A stretch of DNA of 38,110 nt from Azonexus sp. (GTDB lineage: Bacteria; Pseudomonadota; Gammaproteobacteria; Burkholderiales; Rhodocyclaceae), in NCBI GenBank assembly GCA_031277255.1, contig JAITMS010000057.1, positions 1 through 38,110 of the forward strand, in the 5' to 3' direction. The notes beneath the pieces were generated by a model. The model saw nothing but the letters and a program-made list of their open reading frames with translations. It did no database searches and had not been told where the DNA came from. The position numbers and the translations under genes were made by a program. Below, piece after piece: positions 22,639 through 30,446 of the stretch; positions within the stretch are counted from its first letter, which is position 1; each line of letters opens with the position of its first letter.

Positions 22639-23040
22639 ATGTTTGGCAAAAAAAATGAAGGCGCGCCGCAAGGGCGGATTGACAGTTTGATTGGCGCTGG
22701 CACGCGGGTCGAAGGCAGTATTCGTTTTACCGGCGGCTTGCGCATTGATGGCGAAATCGTCGGCAGCGTCGAGGCGGCTGAGGGTGCCAGTTCCTCAACG
22801 CTGGTGGTGAGCGAACATGCGCGCATCGAAGGCGCGATCCATGTCGCCTATCTGGTCACCAACGGCACGATCGTCGGGCCGGTCAAGGTGGACGAGTCTC
22901 TGGAAATTCAACCGAAAGCGCGCATCATTGGCGATGTCGAGTACACCGTCATAGAGATGCACCAGGGCGCGGTCGTCGAGGGACGGATGGAGCATCGCGC
23001 CGGAAAATCGGCGGAACTAAAAGAGGCCGCCCCGAACTAA
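22639..23040 (+). CDS. Bactofilin (polymer-forming cytoskeletal protein)
   Basis: This is a 133-residue bactofilin. The central beta-helix domain (about 15-115) starts DSLIGAGTRVEGSIRFTGGLRIDGEIVG and continues with repeating hydrophobic/glycine pattern (HARIEGAIHVAYLVTNGTIVGPV, then KARIIGDVEYTVIEMHQGAVVEG). Bactofilins self-assemble into filaments without nucleotide and organise cell shape, chromosome or envelope enzymes. The ATG at 22639 follows AGGAG and is preferred to an in-frame TTG at 22636. It lies 21 bases after the coiled-coil membrane protein gene and is probably co-transcribed with it. Confidence 0.92.
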   Translation: MFGKKNEGAPQGRIDSLIGAGTRVEGSIRFTGGLRIDGEIVGSVEAAEGASSSTLVVSEHARIEGAIHVAYLVTNGTIVGPVKVDESLEIQPKARIIGDVEYTVIEMHQGAVVEGRMEHRAGKSAELKEAAPN

Positions 23041-23094
23041 AGCAGCACGTTTTGCCAACTGAGGTCATCCCCCCAATTTTTCAGGAGGTTTCAC

Positions 23095-23445
23095 ATGAAT
23101 GCAGCGGTTGAAGTTCCCTCTTTCCTCATCTTTACCGACAGCGCGGCGGCCAAGGTCAGGGAGTTGATTGAAGAAGAAGGCAATCCGGCCTTGAAGCTGC
23201 GGGTTTTCGTCACCGGCGGCGGCTGTTCCGGCTTTCAGTACGGCTTCACCTTTGAAGAAGACGTCAACGAGGACGATACGGCGCTGGAAAAAGGCGGCGT
23301 CACCCTCCTCGTCGACCCGATGAGCTATCAATATCTGGCGGGCGCTGAAATCGACTATTCGGAAGGTCTGGAAGGCTCCCAGTTCGTCATCCGCAACCCG
23401 AACGCCACCTCGACCTGCGGCTGCGGCTCCTCCTTTTCGGCTTGA
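23095..23445 (+). CDS. erpA: Iron-sulfur insertion protein ErpA
   Basis: This is a 116-residue A-type carrier with the three conserved cysteines C44 ([10 protein letters not shown]), C108 and C110 (STCGCGSSF). The sequence around them ([19 protein letters not shown]) is typical of ErpA. ErpA delivers [4Fe-4S] and [2Fe-2S] clusters to apoproteins. The ATG follows a strong CAGGAGG site. It is upstream of the 4.5S RNA and not obviously in an operon with bactofilin, given 54 bases between them. Confidence 0.95.
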   Translation: MNAAVEVPSFLIFTDSAAAKVRELIEEEGNPALKLRVFVTGGGCSGFQYGFTFEEDVNEDDTALEKGGVTLLVDPMSYQYLAGAEIDYSEGLEGSQFVIRNPNATSTCGCGSSFSA

Positions 23446-23529
23446 CCGCCGGTAGCGGCCCGGTCGACGCGCCGCCGACCGCCTGAAGCGCAAAAAAAAT
23501 TGGCGAGTAGAAGCGGCCCCGCGCTGTGC

Positions 23530-23535
23530 TAGAAT
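23530..23535 (+). promoter_or_regulatory. -10 element of the 4.5S RNA gene
   Basis: TAGAAT lies seven to eight bases before the predicted 5' end of the 4.5S RNA. No good -35 box at proper spacing was found, so this is a partial call. Confidence 0.5.
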
Positions 23536-23539
23536 CCAC

Positions 23540-23640
23540 GGCGGCGGGTCTCCCCGCATTGCAGGATGGTGAATCTGGTCAGGTCCGGAAGGAAGCAGCC
23601 ACAGCCATTGACTGCAAGTGCCGGGGGTTAGGCTCGCCAC
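23540..23640 (+). ncRNA. ffs: 4.5S RNA (bacterial small SRP RNA)
   Basis: The universally conserved SRP domain IV loop is present: GTCAGGTCCGGAAGGAAGCA, with complementary flanks and the 3' half AGTGCCGGGGGTTAGGC. The ends pair (GGCGGG near 23543 with CTCGCC near 23633), closing a hairpin of about 100 nt. It binds the M domain of Ffh (encoded at 14415). Its location just upstream of dnaX is common in betaproteobacteria. Exact ends may be off by a few bases. Confidence 0.95.
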
Positions 23641-23668
23641 TTTCATTTTCTGCTTTGGTGTGGGGCGC

Positions 23669-25267
23669 ATGAGTTATCAGGTTCTTGCCCGTAAATGGCG
23701 GCCGCGCAATTTTTCGACCCTCGTTGGTCAGGAGCATGTGGTGCGGGCGTTGACCCATGCCTTGTCCGAGCAGCGCCTGCACCACGCTTATTTATTCACC
23801 GGCACGCGCGGCGTCGGCAAAACGACGATTGCCCGCATCCTCGCCAAATCCCTGAATTGCGAAACCGGCATCACGGCGACGCCGTGCGGGACCTGTTCGG
23901 CCTGTCAGGAGATTGACAGTGGCCGTTTTGTCGATCTCCTCGAAGTCGACGCGGCGACCAACACCCGCGTCGACGAAATGCGCCAGTTGCTCGAAAACGC
24001 GGTCTATGCGCCGACGCGCGGGCGCTTCAAGGTCTATGTGATCGACGAAGTGCACATGCTGTCCAACTCGGCTTTCAACGCCATGTTGAAAACGCTTGAG
24101 GAGCCGCCGGAACACGTCAAGTTCATTCTGGCGACCACCGACCCGCAGAAAATCCCGGTCACGGTCTTGTCCCGCTGTCTGCAATTCAATCTCAAGCAGA
24201 TGCCGACGGCGGCGATTACCCGGCATCTGGCGCAGATTCTCGAAGCCGAAGGCGTCAGCCATGAGGCGGCGGCGCTGGCGCTGATCGCCCGCTCGGCGGC
24301 GGGCAGTATGCGCGATGCCTTGTCCTTGCTCGACCAAGCCATCGCCCACGGCGCTGGCAAGGTCGAGGAAGGGCCGGTGCGGGCCATGCTGGGGACGGTC
24401 GATCAGGATTATCTGTTCGCCATTCTTGAAGCCCTGGCCGCTGGCGATGCTTCGGCCATGCTGGCGGTGGCGGCGGATATCGGCTCGCGCAGCCTGTCGT
24501 TTGCCGCCGCCTTGCAGGAACTGGCAGCCCTGCTGACACGGATTCAGGTGGCCCAGTGCGTGCCTGCCGCCATCGACGACGAGGAACCGGAACGCGAGCG
24601 CCTGTTGGCTATTGCCGCGGCGTTTGCGCCGGAATTCATCCAGTTGGCCTACCAGATCGCCCTCGTTGGCCGCAGCGAATTGCCCGCCGCGCCGGATGAA
24701 TATGCCGGTTTTGTGATGAGCCTGCTGCGTCTCTACGCCTTTCGGCCCAGCACGGTGGCCGATGTGGTGGCGGTGGAGCGGCAGCGCAGCGCCCCCGTTC
24801 CGGCGGCCAAGCCGACGCCTGCTGCCGCACCGCCCGCTGCGGCGACCGCGCCCCCGGCTGCACCGCCGCGAGCGCCGAATGACCGACAAAACCCGGACTG
24901 GAGCGCCATTGTCGAGGCTTTGCCCTTGTCCGGTCTGGCCCGCGCTCTGGCCCAGCATTGCGAACTGCGGCGGCTCGATGATGAAGACTGTCTGCTACGG
25001 CTGGCCCCCAGCCAGACGCATCTGCAAATGAAACCCTCGCCGGAGCGTTTGCAGCAGGCGCTCAGCGAGTATTTTGGCCGTCCGCTGCGAGTGCGCATCG
25101 AGTTGGCGGCCAATGAAACGGAGACGCCAGCGGCGGCGGTCGACCGCGAGCGCCAGGGCCGTCAGGAGCGCGCTGTGGCGGCAATCGAGGGCGACCGTTT
25201 TATCCGCGACGCCATTGAATCTCTGGACGCCTCGGTGGTCGAGGCGTCGATCAAACCTCTTGCCTGA
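23669..25267 (+). CDS. dnaX: DNA polymerase III subunit gamma/tau
   Basis: This is a 532-residue clamp-loader ATPase. It has [15 protein letters not shown] at the start, Walker [10 protein letters not shown] at 45-53, and zinc cysteines C64, C73, C76 and C79. Next come [22 protein letters not shown] (Walker B region) and the SRC motif in VLSRCLQF. A Pro/Ala-rich linker (about 375-415) precedes a C-terminal domain. It is shorter than E. coli tau (643), and I see no A-AAA-AAG frameshift site, so probably only one form is made here. The ATG at 23669 is 29 bases after the 4.5S RNA. ybaB follows in 13 bases. Confidence 0.95.
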   Translation: MSYQVLARKWRPRNFSTLVGQEHVVRALTHALSEQRLHHAYLFTGTRGVGKTTIARILAKSLNCETGITATPCGTCSACQEIDSGRFVDLLEVDAATNTRVDEMRQLLENAVYAPTRGRFKVYVIDEVHMLSNSAFNAMLKTLEEPPEHVKFILATTDPQKIPVTVLSRCLQFNLKQMPTAAITRHLAQILEAEGVSHEAAALALIARSAAGSMRDALSLLDQAIAHGAGKVEEGPVRAMLGTVDQDYLFAILEALAAGDASAMLAVAADIGSRSLSFAAALQELAALLTRIQVAQCVPAAIDDEEPERERLLAIAAAFAPEFIQLAYQIALVGRSELPAAPDEYAGFVMSLLRLYAFRPSTVADVVAVERQRSAPVPAAKPTPAAAPPAAATAPPAAPPRAPNDRQNPDWSAIVEALPLSGLARALAQHCELRRLDDEDCLLRLAPSQTHLQMKPSPERLQQALSEYFGRPLRVRIELAANETETPAAAVDRERQGRQERAVAAIEGDRFIRDAIESLDASVVEASIKPLA

Positions 25268-25280
25268 TGGAGAGAAAAGC

Positions 25281-25604
25281 ATGATGAAAGGTGGTCTGGG
25301 CGGCCTGATGAAGCAGGCGCAGATGATGCAGGAAAACATGAAAAAGGCGCAGGCCCAACTGGCCGAAACCGAGGTCGAAGGCGAGGCCGGAGCGGGCATG
25401 GTCAAGGTGACGATGACCTGCGCCCACGATATCCGCCGCGTGAACATCGACCCGGCGGTGATGGATGACCGGGAAATGCTCGAAGACCTCGTCGCGGCGG
25501 CGGTCAATGACGCCATGCGGCGGGCTGAGACGCTCAGTCAGGAAAAAATGGCCGGGTTTACGGCGGGCCTCAACCTGCCGCCCGGCTTCAAGCTGCCGTT
25601 CTGA
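25281..25604 (+). CDS. ybaB: YbaB/EbfC nucleoid-associated protein
   Basis: This is a 107-residue protein with the typical Met/Gln-rich start ([15 protein letters not shown]), the [18 protein letters not shown] strands and a C-terminal [10 protein letters not shown]. YbaB dimers bind DNA with modest sequence preference. The dnaX-ybaB-recR order is conserved across bacteria. The start ATG at 25281 follows GGAGAG. A REP-like hairpin separates it from recR. Confidence 0.95.
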   Translation: MMKGGLGGLMKQAQMMQENMKKAQAQLAETEVEGEAGAGMVKVTMTCAHDIRRVNIDPAVMDDREMLEDLVAAAVNDAMRRAETLSQEKMAGFTAGLNLPPGFKLPF

Positions 25605-25654
25605 AAAACGCTCTTGAAAAATTTTTCGCCGCCAAGCGCGCAAGCGCCCTCCTG

Positions 25655-25745
25655 CCCGTTTGCCCTGAGCCTGTCGAAGGGCGGTGCGGAGACTGGGTCC
25701 TTCGGCAAAACTCAGGACAGGCTTCGACAGGCTCAGCCCGAACGG
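25655..25745. repeat. REP-like inverted repeat, copy 2, between ybaB and recR
   Basis: The outer arms at 25656-25680 and 25721-25745 are near-complementary (CCGTTTGCCCTGAGCCTG opposite a CAGGCTCAGCCCGAACGG end). Between them is an internal segment with a further partial copy (CTCAGGACAG). It is the same family as copies 1 and 3. It occupies nearly all of the gap between ybaB and recR and could form a hairpin in their shared mRNA. Confidence 0.85.
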
Positions 25746-25789
25746 TGGCATGGAAGATGGCTTGTCGCTTTTTTTGAGACGGCTGCCAA

Positions 25790-26392
25790 GTGAATCCATC
25801 GGGACTCGCGGCGCTGATCGAAGCCTTGCGCTGCCTGCCCGGCGTCGGGCCGAAATCGGCGCAGCGCATGGCTTACCACCTGCTCCAGCGGGATCGTGAG
25901 GGCGCCCGCCGTCTGGGTGAAGCCGTGACCAAGGCGCTGGCCTCGGTGCGGCACTGCCAGCGCTGCAACACCTTCACTGAAAGCGACCTCTGCGAACGCT
26001 GCCTGTCGCCCCGCCGCGATCCATCCCTGCTGTGCGTGGTCGAGACGCCGGTAGACATGAATATGATGGAGCAGACACAGTCTTATCCGGGCCTCTATTA
26101 CGTGCTCATGGGGCGGCTGTCGCCGCTCGATGGCGTCGGCCCGCGCGATCTCGGCCTTGAGCGCGTGCTCGCCCGCGCCCTCGATGGCGTGGTCGAGGAG
26201 GTGATCCTCGCCACCAATTACACCAACGAGGGCGAGGCGACGGCGCATTACCTGATGACCATGCTGCAACCCAAGGGCGTGCGCGTCAGCCGCATTGCCC
26301 GCGGCATTCCGGTTGGCGGCGAGTTGGAGTATGTCGACAGCGGCACCCTGGCCCAGGCTTTGCGCGAGCGGAAGGCCTTTAGCGACGCCTGA
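25790..26392 (+). CDS. recR: Recombination protein RecR
   Basis: This is a 200-residue RecFOR component. It has an N-terminal helix-hairpin-helix ([17 protein letters not shown]), a C4 zinc finger (C56, C59, C68, C71), a Toprim domain ([13 protein letters not shown], then [20 protein letters not shown]) and the C-terminal [21 protein letters not shown]. It helps load RecA at single-strand gaps. The start is a GTG at 25790. The usual close spacing to ybaB has been opened by the REP-like repeat. Confidence 0.96.
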   Translation: MNPSGLAALIEALRCLPGVGPKSAQRMAYHLLQRDREGARRLGEAVTKALASVRHCQRCNTFTESDLCERCLSPRRDPSLLCVVETPVDMNMMEQTQSYPGLYYVLMGRLSPLDGVGPRDLGLERVLARALDGVVEEVILATNYTNEGEATAHYLMTMLQPKGVRVSRIARGIPVGGELEYVDSGTLAQALRERKAFSDA

Positions 26393-26431
26393 GTCTCTGT
26401 CTTGACTCTTTTATCGGCTATTGCCGGGGCG

Positions 26432-26437
26432 TATAAT
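26432..26437 (+). promoter_or_regulatory. Perfect -10 box upstream of petA
   Basis: TATAAT lies 48 bases before the petA ATG. TTATCG at 26411-26416 could serve as -35 with a 15-base spacer; a better-matching TTGACT at 26402 is too far. A petA promoter is likely, but the -35 is uncertain. Confidence 0.5.
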
Positions 26438-26485
26438 CCGGGGTTTGTTTTTGATTCTCATCCCATTCCTCTCAAAGTCAGCGTT

Positions 26486-27082
26486 ATGAGCAATCATGGA
26501 AAAATGGACAGCGGGCGACGGCGTCTGATCGTCGCCACCGCGGCCATCGGCGGAGTTGGGACGGCCACCGCCCTGATTCCGTTCGCTTCCAGCTTGCTGC
26601 CTTCCGAACGCGCCAAGGCGGCGGGCGCGTCGGTTGAGGTCGATATCAGCAAACTCAAACCGGGCCAGAAAATGGTCGTCGAGTGGCGCGGCAAGCCGGT
26701 ATGGATCATCAACCGCACCAAGGAAATGCTCGATACGCTGCCGAAACTCAACGATCAGGTCGCCGATCCGCAATCCGAGAAGGAGATGCAGCCGGCTTAC
26801 GCCAGAAACGAAACCCGCTCGATCAAGCCGGAAATGCTGGTTGTCGTCGGCATCTGCACCCACTTGGGCTGCTCGCCCGGGGCCAAGTTCAAGGTCGGCG
26901 GCGATGAAGGCATGAGCAGTGACTGGCTGGGCGGCTTTCTCTGCCCCTGCCACGGCTCCACCTTTGACTTCGCTGGCCGCGTATTCAAGGCAAAACCCGC
27001 CCCGACCAATCTCGAAGTGCCGCCGTATGTGTATCTTAGCGATACCCGCATCCTCATTGGCGAAGACGCGAAGGGAGCTTGA
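26486..27082 (+). CDS. petA: Rieske iron-sulfur subunit of cytochrome bc1
   Basis: This is a 198-residue protein. A Tat-type signal/anchor (RRRLIVATAAIGG, hydrophobic to about residue 38) precedes the Rieske domain. The [2Fe-2S] ligands are C124 and H126 (CTHLGC) and C153 and H156 (CPCHGS), with C129 and C155 as the disulfide pair. It should pass electrons from ubiquinol to cytochrome c1. The domain is intact. What is missing is its partners: petB and petC, which normally follow, are replaced by a 33-codon remnant before sspA. The protein may be orphaned or may work with subunits encoded elsewhere. Confidence 0.95.
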   Translation: MSNHGKMDSGRRRLIVATAAIGGVGTATALIPFASSLLPSERAKAAGASVEVDISKLKPGQKMVVEWRGKPVWIINRTKEMLDTLPKLNDQVADPQSEKEMQPAYARNETRSIKPEMLVVVGICTHLGCSPGAKFKVGGDEGMSSDWLGGFLCPCHGSTFDFAGRVFKAKPAPTNLEVPPYVYLSDTRILIGEDAKGA

Positions 27083-27084
27083 GC

Positions 27085-27186
27085 ATGACCGCTGGCAATT
27101 TCTGGCGTTTCTTCGGTTCCGATCTGGTCGCGCTGTTCGTCCCGGCTTGTTTGCTGCAAAAGAATTACTGGAAAGACATTCACTGA
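27085..27186 (+). pseudogene. Probable petB/petC fusion remnant
   Basis: This is a 33-codon open frame starting two bases after the petA stop. It begins MTAGNFWRFFGS, resembling the NFWYFFGS segment at the first membrane helix of cytochrome b, and ends LLQKNYWKDIH, matching the usual YWKDIH/YWKDVH end of betaproteobacterial cytochrome c1. In related genomes petB and petC (about 2 kb) lie exactly here between petA and sspA. The simplest reading is an internal deletion that joined the start of petB to the end of petC. An assembly collapse is the alternative. The product, if made, would be too short to act in bc1. Confidence 0.65.
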
Positions 27187-27266
27187 TCCTGCCGCGTTAG
27201 TTGTCGGCATCGCGGGTCGCCCGCAGGGCGGTTCCGACGCCGATACCCTTTTGAAAGTTAAGCAAA

Positions 27267-27863
27267 ATGATGAATCTCTATTCGGGCACGACCTGCCCTT
27301 TCAGTCATCGCTGCCGTATCGTCCTGTTCGAAAAGGGCATGGATTTTCAGGTGATCGACGTCGACATGTTCAACAAGCCGGACGAAATGGCCGCCATCAA
27401 TCCGCACAGCCGCGTGCCGGTGCTGGTCGAGCGCGATCTCGTCCTGTTTGAGCCGAACATCATCAACGAATACATCGACGAGCGTTTTCCGCATCCGCAA
27501 CTGATGCCGCCCGACCCGATCATGCGCGCCCGCGCCCGTCAGTTGCTGGTCGGTATGGAGCGCGAAATTTTCTCCTTCATGGACGTGATCGAGAAAAACG
27601 GCAAGACCGCCGACAAGGCGCGTCAGGAGATCCGCGCCCGCCTGAGCGAAATCGTCCCCATCTTCAACAAGCAGAAATTCATGCTCGGCGACGAGTTTTC
27701 CATGCTCGATGTCGCCATCGCCCCGCTTTTGTGGCGTCTCGACCATTACGGCATCGATCTTGGCAAGGCCGCCGCGCCGCTGATGAAATACGCCGAACGC
27801 ATTTTCAGCCGCCAGGGTTTCATCGACGCCCTGACGCCGTCGGAAAAGGCGATGCGGAAATAG
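27267..27863 (+). CDS. sspA: Stringent starvation protein A
   Basis: This is a 198-residue protein with a glutathione transferase fold: a thioredoxin-like N-terminus (NLYSGTTCPFSHRCRIVLFEKG), the SspA-typical INPHSRVPVLVERDLVLFEPNIINEYIDERFPHP, and a helical C-terminal domain. SspA lacks GST activity and binds RNA polymerase, altering promoter choice under starvation and acid stress. The ATG at 27267 is the first of a double ATG. petABC-sspA-sspB is the conserved order, and sspB starts three bases downstream. Confidence 0.95.
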   Translation: MMNLYSGTTCPFSHRCRIVLFEKGMDFQVIDVDMFNKPDEMAAINPHSRVPVLVERDLVLFEPNIINEYIDERFPHPQLMPPDPIMRARARQLLVGMEREIFSFMDVIEKNGKTADKARQEIRARLSEIVPIFNKQKFMLGDEFSMLDVAIAPLLWRLDHYGIDLGKAAAPLMKYAERIFSRQGFIDALTPSEKAMRK

Positions 27864-27866
27864 CAC

Positions 27867-28292
27867 ATGGCGCCGCCGTCGACCAAACCCTACCTCTTGC
27901 GCGCCATCTGGGAATGGTGCTGCGACAACGGCTTGACACCCCATATCGCCGTACAGGTCGACAGTCGGACACGGGTGCCGCGTGAATTTGTCCGCAATGC
28001 TCAGATCGTCCTCAACATCGGGCCGGATGCCACCCACAAGCTGCACATGGGCAATGAACTGATCGAATTTCAGGCCCGTTTCGGCGGCGTCGCCCGGCAA
28101 CTCTCCGTGCCGGTCGACCAGGTCGCCATGATCTATGCCCGCGAAAACCAGGAGGGGATGGCCTTCAAGGTCGAGGCCGGTGGCGACGCCGCCTTTGACG
28201 ATGCGCCAGCCGTTGACGGCGCTGCCGCGGAAACGCAACCGGAACCGCCGCCGCCCGCCAACGGACGGCCCAAGCTGCAACGTATCAAATAG
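27867..28292 (+). CDS. sspB: ClpXP adaptor SspB
   Basis: This is a 141-residue protein. The ssrA-tag binding domain (1-105) contains PYLLRAIWEWCCDNGLTPHI, FVRNAQIVLNIGP and FQARFGGVARQLSVPVDQV. It is followed by an Ala/Pro/Glu-rich flexible linker and a basic C-terminal PKLQRIK, which corresponds to the ClpX-binding tail. SspB delivers ssrA-tagged peptides to ClpXP after ribosome rescue. It is coupled to sspA, three bases away. Confidence 0.95.
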   Translation: MAPPSTKPYLLRAIWEWCCDNGLTPHIAVQVDSRTRVPREFVRNAQIVLNIGPDATHKLHMGNELIEFQARFGGVARQLSVPVDQVAMIYARENQEGMAFKVEAGGDAAFDDAPAVDGAAAETQPEPPPPANGRPKLQRIK

Positions 28293-28325
28293 CGATGGGC
28301 TTTAGCTGAAGGCCGCGCCAGCGCC

Positions 28326-29591
28326 ATGCCCTCCGCCCCCTCAACGCTGGAGCTTGCCGCCACCGTCATTTTCGCGCTGGCCCTTGTCCACACCTTCTCG
28401 ACCCGCTTGTTCGCGCGTCTCGCGCATCTTCAGCCGCGCCACGCCGGTTTGTGGCACTTGCTGGCCGAGGTCGAAGTGGTCTTCGGCTTCTGGGCCTTTG
28501 TCCTCGTCGCCGTGCTGTTTCTGCTGTCCGGCCAGGATGCGGCGGTCGGCTATCTGGAACAGCAGCGTTTTACGGAACCGATGTTCGTTTTCGTGATTAT
28601 GGTCATCGCCGCCAGCCGTCCCATCGTGCGCATGGTCATCGCCGCCGTCCGCCTGCTGGCGGCGATGATACCGCTGCCGTCGGCGCTGACGGTATTTTTC
28701 CTCTGTCTCTCGCTGGCGCCGCTGCTTGGCTCCCTCATCACCGAACCGGCGGCCATGACCCTGGCGGCGCTGCTTCTGCGCGACGGCTACTTTCAGCAAA
28801 AGCTGTCCCGACGCCTCCAGTACGCGACCATCGGCGTGTTGTTCGTCAATATTTCCATCGGCGGCGTCCTGAGCAGCTTCGCCGCCCCGCCGGTGCTCAT
28901 GGTGGCAGGCAAATGGCAGTGGGATTCGCTGCACATGCTGGCGCAATTCGGCTGGAAGGCGGCGCTCGCCGTCACCGTCAACGCTGCGGCGCTGACCTGG
29001 CTGTTCCGCCGCGAACTGCGCGCCAAAGGGCAGCCGGGCGTCGGCGGAGAACAACCCGGCGTCCCGCCCGGCGTGACGGCGGTGCATCTGGTTTTTCTCG
29101 TCGGCGTGATTGCTTTTGCCCATCATCCCGTCGTTTTCATGGGCCTGTTCCTGTTTTTTCTCGGCTACAGCGAAGCCTACCAACGCCATCAAGACCGTCT
29201 GCTGCTGCGTGAAGGGCTGCTGGTCGCCTTTTTTCTCGCCGGTCTGGTCGTCATCGGCGGCATGCAGCAATGGTGGCTGCAAGACACGCTAGAAGGCGTC
29301 GCGCCGGACACCCTGTATGTGCTGGCCATGATGCTGACGGCCATTACCGACAATGCCGCCCTGGTCTATCTGGCCTCCCTGGTCGACGGCGTTTCGCCGG
29401 AATTCAAATACGCCCTCGTCGCCGGCGCCGTCACCGGCGGCGGCCTGACCATCATCGCCAACGCCCCCAACCCGGCAGGCGCGGCCATTCTCAAATCAAG
29501 TTTCGCCGACGGCGCCATCAGTCCGCTCGGCCTCTTTCTCGCCGCGCTACCGCCAACCGCCGTCGCCGCCTTGGCTTTTTGGGCGCTCTGA
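28326..29591 (+). CDS. Putative Na+/H+ antiporter (PF07399-type)
   Basis: This is a 421-residue integral membrane protein with about ten to twelve hydrophobic segments. The repeated half-motifs (GSLITEPAAMTLAALLL and AITDNAALVYLASLV) contain buried acidic residues suited to ion exchange, and GAVTGGGLTIIANAPNPAG near the end resembles the ion transporter superfamily. The family carries a putative antiporter name but has little direct evidence. The ATG at 28326 follows sspB by 33 bases, and the gene ends at a terminator shared with the convergent tRNA. Confidence 0.8.
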   Translation: MPSAPSTLELAATVIFALALVHTFSTRLFARLAHLQPRHAGLWHLLAEVEVVFGFWAFVLVAVLFLLSGQDAAVGYLEQQRFTEPMFVFVIMVIAASRPIVRMVIAAVRLLAAMIPLPSALTVFFLCLSLAPLLGSLITEPAAMTLAALLLRDGYFQQKLSRRLQYATIGVLFVNISIGGVLSSFAAPPVLMVAGKWQWDSLHMLAQFGWKAALAVTVNAAALTWLFRRELRAKGQPGVGGEQPGVPPGVTAVHLVFLVGVIAFAHHPVVFMGLFLFFLGYSEAYQRHQDRLLLREGLLVAFFLAGLVVIGGMQQWWLQDTLEGVAPDTLYVLAMMLTAITDNAALVYLASLVDGVSPEFKYALVAGAVTGGGLTIIANAPNPAGAAILKSSFADGAISPLGLFLAALPPTAVAALAFWAL

Positions 29592-29598
29592 AATGGAA

Positions 29599-29628
29599 AA
29601 GCCCTTGCTGAACAAGGGCTTGGGTTTT
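29599..29628. terminator. Bidirectional terminator between antiporter gene and tRNA-Ser
   Basis: AAGCCCTTG (29599-29607) and CAAGGGCTT (29613-29621) form a 9-bp stem. Rightward it is followed by GGGTTTTT, and leftward (from the tRNA) by TTTT on the other strand. It can end both the antiporter transcript and the convergent tRNA transcript. Confidence 0.8.
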
Positions 29629-29630
29629 TC

Positions 29631-29720
29631 TGGCGGAGAGGGCGGGATTCGAACCCGCGTTAGGCTTTCACCTAAACACGCTTTCCAGGCGTGCGACTTA
29701 AACCGCTCATCCACCTCTCC
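29631..29720 (-). tRNA. tRNA-Ser(GGA)
   Basis: The reverse complement folds as a class II tRNA of 90 nt: acceptor stem GGAGAGG/CCTCTCC, anticodon loop CTGGAAA in the stem ACGC/GCGT (anticodon GGA), a long variable arm (TTTAGGTGAAAGCCTAA), T arm with GGTTCGAATCC, discriminator G, and encoded CCA. The long variable arm and the anticodon both identify serine. Confidence 0.97.
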
Positions 29721-29787
29721 TTGATCGGCGCGCATTGTAGCAGTCCGGGGTGAGAGTTCAAACTGACGATTGCGGGCCGTGTCGGAT

Positions 29788-30444
29788 TCAGCCGATGTGG
29801 CCGAGTAAACTGCTGGCGCGGGATTCGGCGATGAGGGCGGCGGCGGAGTCGATTCCCTTGCGGGTGGCTTTGGCGAGTGTGATTTGCAGTAGCCGGGCGA
29901 GGAGCAGGGTGTTTTCCATGGTATCGCGGCGACCGCTGCCGGGGTTGAGGCTGAATTTTTTCAGCCAGTAGTCGAGCGGCTGTACGGCGTCGCCGCGCAC
30001 GCCGAAGAAGATGGGCAGGAGCCAGGCGAGATCAATCCATTGCGGCTGGAAATTGACGCCGAGACATGTTTTGCCGGCGGACTGGAGAAAGCCGCTGACA
30101 TAGGGCGCGTGATAGGTCACCAGCGGCGCTTTGGCGGTGTAGTGGAGAAAGGCCAGTAATTGGCGCTCGACCGTCACTTCGGCGGTTTCGGCAAAGTCGA
30201 TGTAGAGGGCGTCGGCGGGCGTGATCCGGCCCCGGTGCACGGCGGCGGCGGCGATGCCGCTCATGGCGTTGCTGGCCCCCTCGCCACGGGTGGCAATGTC
30301 GACCACGAGATAACGGGTCTGGAAATGCCCGCTTTCCAGCGACGGCGCTTTGCTGGCGCGCCAGGCCGCCAGCGCGGTTTCTACGTCGCTGGGCAGTTGC
30401 TCAGGGGCGGCTTCGCCGAAGATCAGTTTTTTCAGGCCAAACAT
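29788..30444 (-). CDS. Degenerate DnaQ-like (DEDDh) exonuclease-fold protein
   Basis: This is a 218-residue protein matching the 3'-5' exonuclease fold in layout: YLVVDIATRG near residue 45, LVTYHAPYVSGFLQ near 110, and a final GRRDTMENTLLLARLLQ segment near 175. The catalytic residues look lost. The D-x-E of motif I reads D49-I-A51, the motif II Asp position is V116, and the H-x4-D of motif III reads R173 and N178. It is therefore probably not a nuclease but may keep a binding role. It lies two bases after the DUF294 gene and is likely coupled to it. DnaQ-like genes beside DUF294 signalling genes are a recurrent pair in proteobacteria. Confidence 0.78.
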   Translation of the reverse strand: MFGLKKLIFGEAAPEQLPSDVETALAAWRASKAPSLESGHFQTRYLVVDIATRGEGASNAMSGIAAAAVHRGRITPADALYIDFAETAEVTVERQLLAFLHYTAKAPLVTYHAPYVSGFLQSAGKTCLGVNFQPQWIDLAWLLPIFFGVRGDAVQPLDYWLKKFSLNPGSGRRDTMENTLLLARLLQITLAKATRKGIDSAAALIAESRASSLLGHIG

Positions 30445-30446
30445 GA

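Noticed and set aside
24740-24900. A programmed frameshift in dnaX making a short gamma form
   Set aside because: There is no A-AAA-AAG slippery heptamer or obvious stimulatory hairpin in the linker region.
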